64,000 bases of DNA, taken from Arthrobacter globiformis. GTDB taxonomy: Bacteria > Actinomycetota > Actinomycetes > Actinomycetales > Micrococcaceae. Shown here piece after piece: positions 63,227 through 64,000 of the stretch. The translations under genes were made by a program, and so were the position numbers. Each line of letters opens with the position of its first letter. Positions within the stretch are counted from its first letter, which is position 1. The notes beneath the pieces were generated by a model, which searched no databases, was not told the origin of the DNA, and was given only the letters and a program-made list of their open reading frames with translations. Where the stretch lies: positions 3,720,001-3,784,000 of the forward strand of contig NZ_JAUSYZ010000001.1 in assembly GCF_030817195.1 (NCBI RefSeq). Direction: 5' to 3'.

Positions 63227-64000
63227 CTAGCCTGCCGGGACCATCTGGCCGCGGAAGGTCCGGCGGTAGGACTGCGGACTCGTGTCCAGCACCTTGGCGA
63301 AGTGGTGCCGGAGCAGCACGGGGTGGCCGAATCCTGACTGCCGCGCCACCTCGTCGATATTCAGCTCCGTGGATTCCAGAAGCTCCTGGGCGCGCAGGAC
63401 GCGCTGGGAATTGAGCCACGCAGCCGGGGTGGCTCCTGTTTCAGCACGGAACCGCCGGGCAAAGGTGCGCGGGGACATGTGCACGCGCGCGGCCAGTTCG
63501 TGGACGGGATGTTCCTCGTCCAGGTTCTCCACCATCCACCGGAGGAGTTCCTCCATGGGCTGGGAGCCGCACTCGGGCATCGGCCGGTCGATGAACTGGG
63601 CCTGGCCGCCGTCGCGGTGCGGCGGGACCACCATATCCCTGGCGATGGCGGCCGCCACGGCCGCCCCGAATTCGATCCGCACCAGATGCAGGCAGGCGTC
63701 AATGCCCGCCGCCGTCCCGGCGCTGGTGATGATCCTGCTGTCCTCGACATAAAGGACGTTCTCGTCCACCAGGACCTTGGGGTACTGGGCGGCGAGCTCT
63801 CCCGAGTAGTGCCAGTGCGTTGTGCACCGGCGTCCATCCAGGAGCCCTGCCCGCGCCAGTGCAAACGCGCCGGAGCAGATCGACATCACCCAGGCGCCGC
63901 GGTTGTGCGCCGCCCGGAGGGCATCGAGGACGGATTCCGGGACGTCTTCGTCCCTGCCATAGGGCGTCATGATCACCAGGTCGGCATCGGCGGCGGCTTC
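63227..64000 (-). CDS. GlxA-type AraC regulator with DJ-1/PfpI domain (cut by window edge)
   Basis: At least 258 residues are inside the window and the frame stays open to base 64000, so the N-terminus is missing. The visible part has the end of a DJ-1/PfpI domain (VMSICSGAFALARAGLLDGR, with the nucleophile-like Cys; then RRCTTHWHY and SRIITSAGTAAGIDACLHL) and then a C-terminal AraC double helix-turn-helix (LAARVHMSPRTFARRF, then IDEVARQSGFGHPVLLRHHF). It converges on the emfourin-like gene with no intervening base. Its target and ligand are unknown. Confidence 0.9.
   Translation of the reverse strand, partial: EAAADADLVIMTPYGRDEDVPESVLDALRAAHNRGAWVMSICSGAFALARAGLLDGRRCTTHWHYSGELAAQYPKVLVDENVLYVEDSRIITSAGTAAGIDACLHLVRIEFGAAVAAAIARDMVVPPHRDGGQAQFIDRPMPECGSQPMEELLRWMVENLDEEHPVHELAARVHMSPRTFARRFRAETGATPAAWLNSQRVLRAQELLESTELNIDEVARQSGFGHPVLLRHHFAKVLDTSPQSYRRTFRGQMVPAG

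Overview
The window is high-GC chromosomal DNA from an actinobacterium, most likely a member of the Micrococcaceae such as Arthrobacter or Pseudarthrobacter. This is inferred from the GC-rich codon use, the presence of NucS, DUF2017, DUF2550 and DUF3039 proteins, the ClpS/DUF2017/MurI/RNase PH cluster, and the order argS-lysA-hom-thrC-thrB-rho-prfA-prmC-tsaC-wecA-atpIBEFHAGDC-DUF2550, which is the conserved actinobacterial order. Many genes carry a TAnnnT -10 hexamer that ends 6-7 nt before the start codon, so they probably give leaderless mRNAs. There are no phage genes, transposases or CRISPR arrays.

Layout. 1-3.3 kb: a small aromatic-compound locus with a metabolite:H+ symporter (cut by the left edge), an HpaB-type FADH2 monooxygenase, its flavin reductase and a divergent IclR regulator. 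3.3-14.1 kb: an MFS transporter, the SbcC/SbcD nuclease pair, an aquaporin, an ADP-ribosylglycohydrolase, a DUF4395 membrane protein, a repeat island, a DnaQ-type exonuclease with a BRCT-like tail, and a DedA protein. 14.2-18.6 kb: rdgB, rph, an MBL hydrolase, murI, DUF2017 and clpS, all on the minus strand. An array of five 44-bp repeats then separates clpS from the pncB-pncA NAD salvage pair. 20.9-33.8 kb: a frameshifted SF2 helicase with DUF3039, nagB, an ABC exporter, an old-yellow enzyme with a YbbN-like protein, an unknown membrane protein, an AI-2E permease, an alpha/beta hydrolase and nucS.

34.1-58.4 kb is the core housekeeping block: cspA; the complete F1Fo ATP synthase operon, with atpA broken by one extra base; cell-envelope sugar genes (wecA, a GT2 enzyme, a WecG/TagA enzyme); translation genes (tsaC, prmC, prfA); rho with a long leader; and the aspartate-family operon argS-lysA-hom-thrC-thrB. 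A large nested inverted repeat lies between rho and prfA.

58.6-64 kb is accessory. It holds a three-gene flavin electron-transfer module (FMN-binding lipoprotein, ApbE flavin transferase, RnfD/NqrB-like membrane protein fused to a ferredoxin-reductase domain), tRNA-Arg(CCG), a protealysin-like M4 metalloprotease followed by a small emfourin-like putative inhibitor, and a GlxA-type AraC regulator cut by the right edge. The module and the protease/inhibitor pair are the most interesting gene sets. The repeat islands and the rho/prfA inverted repeat are the most interesting non-coding signals.
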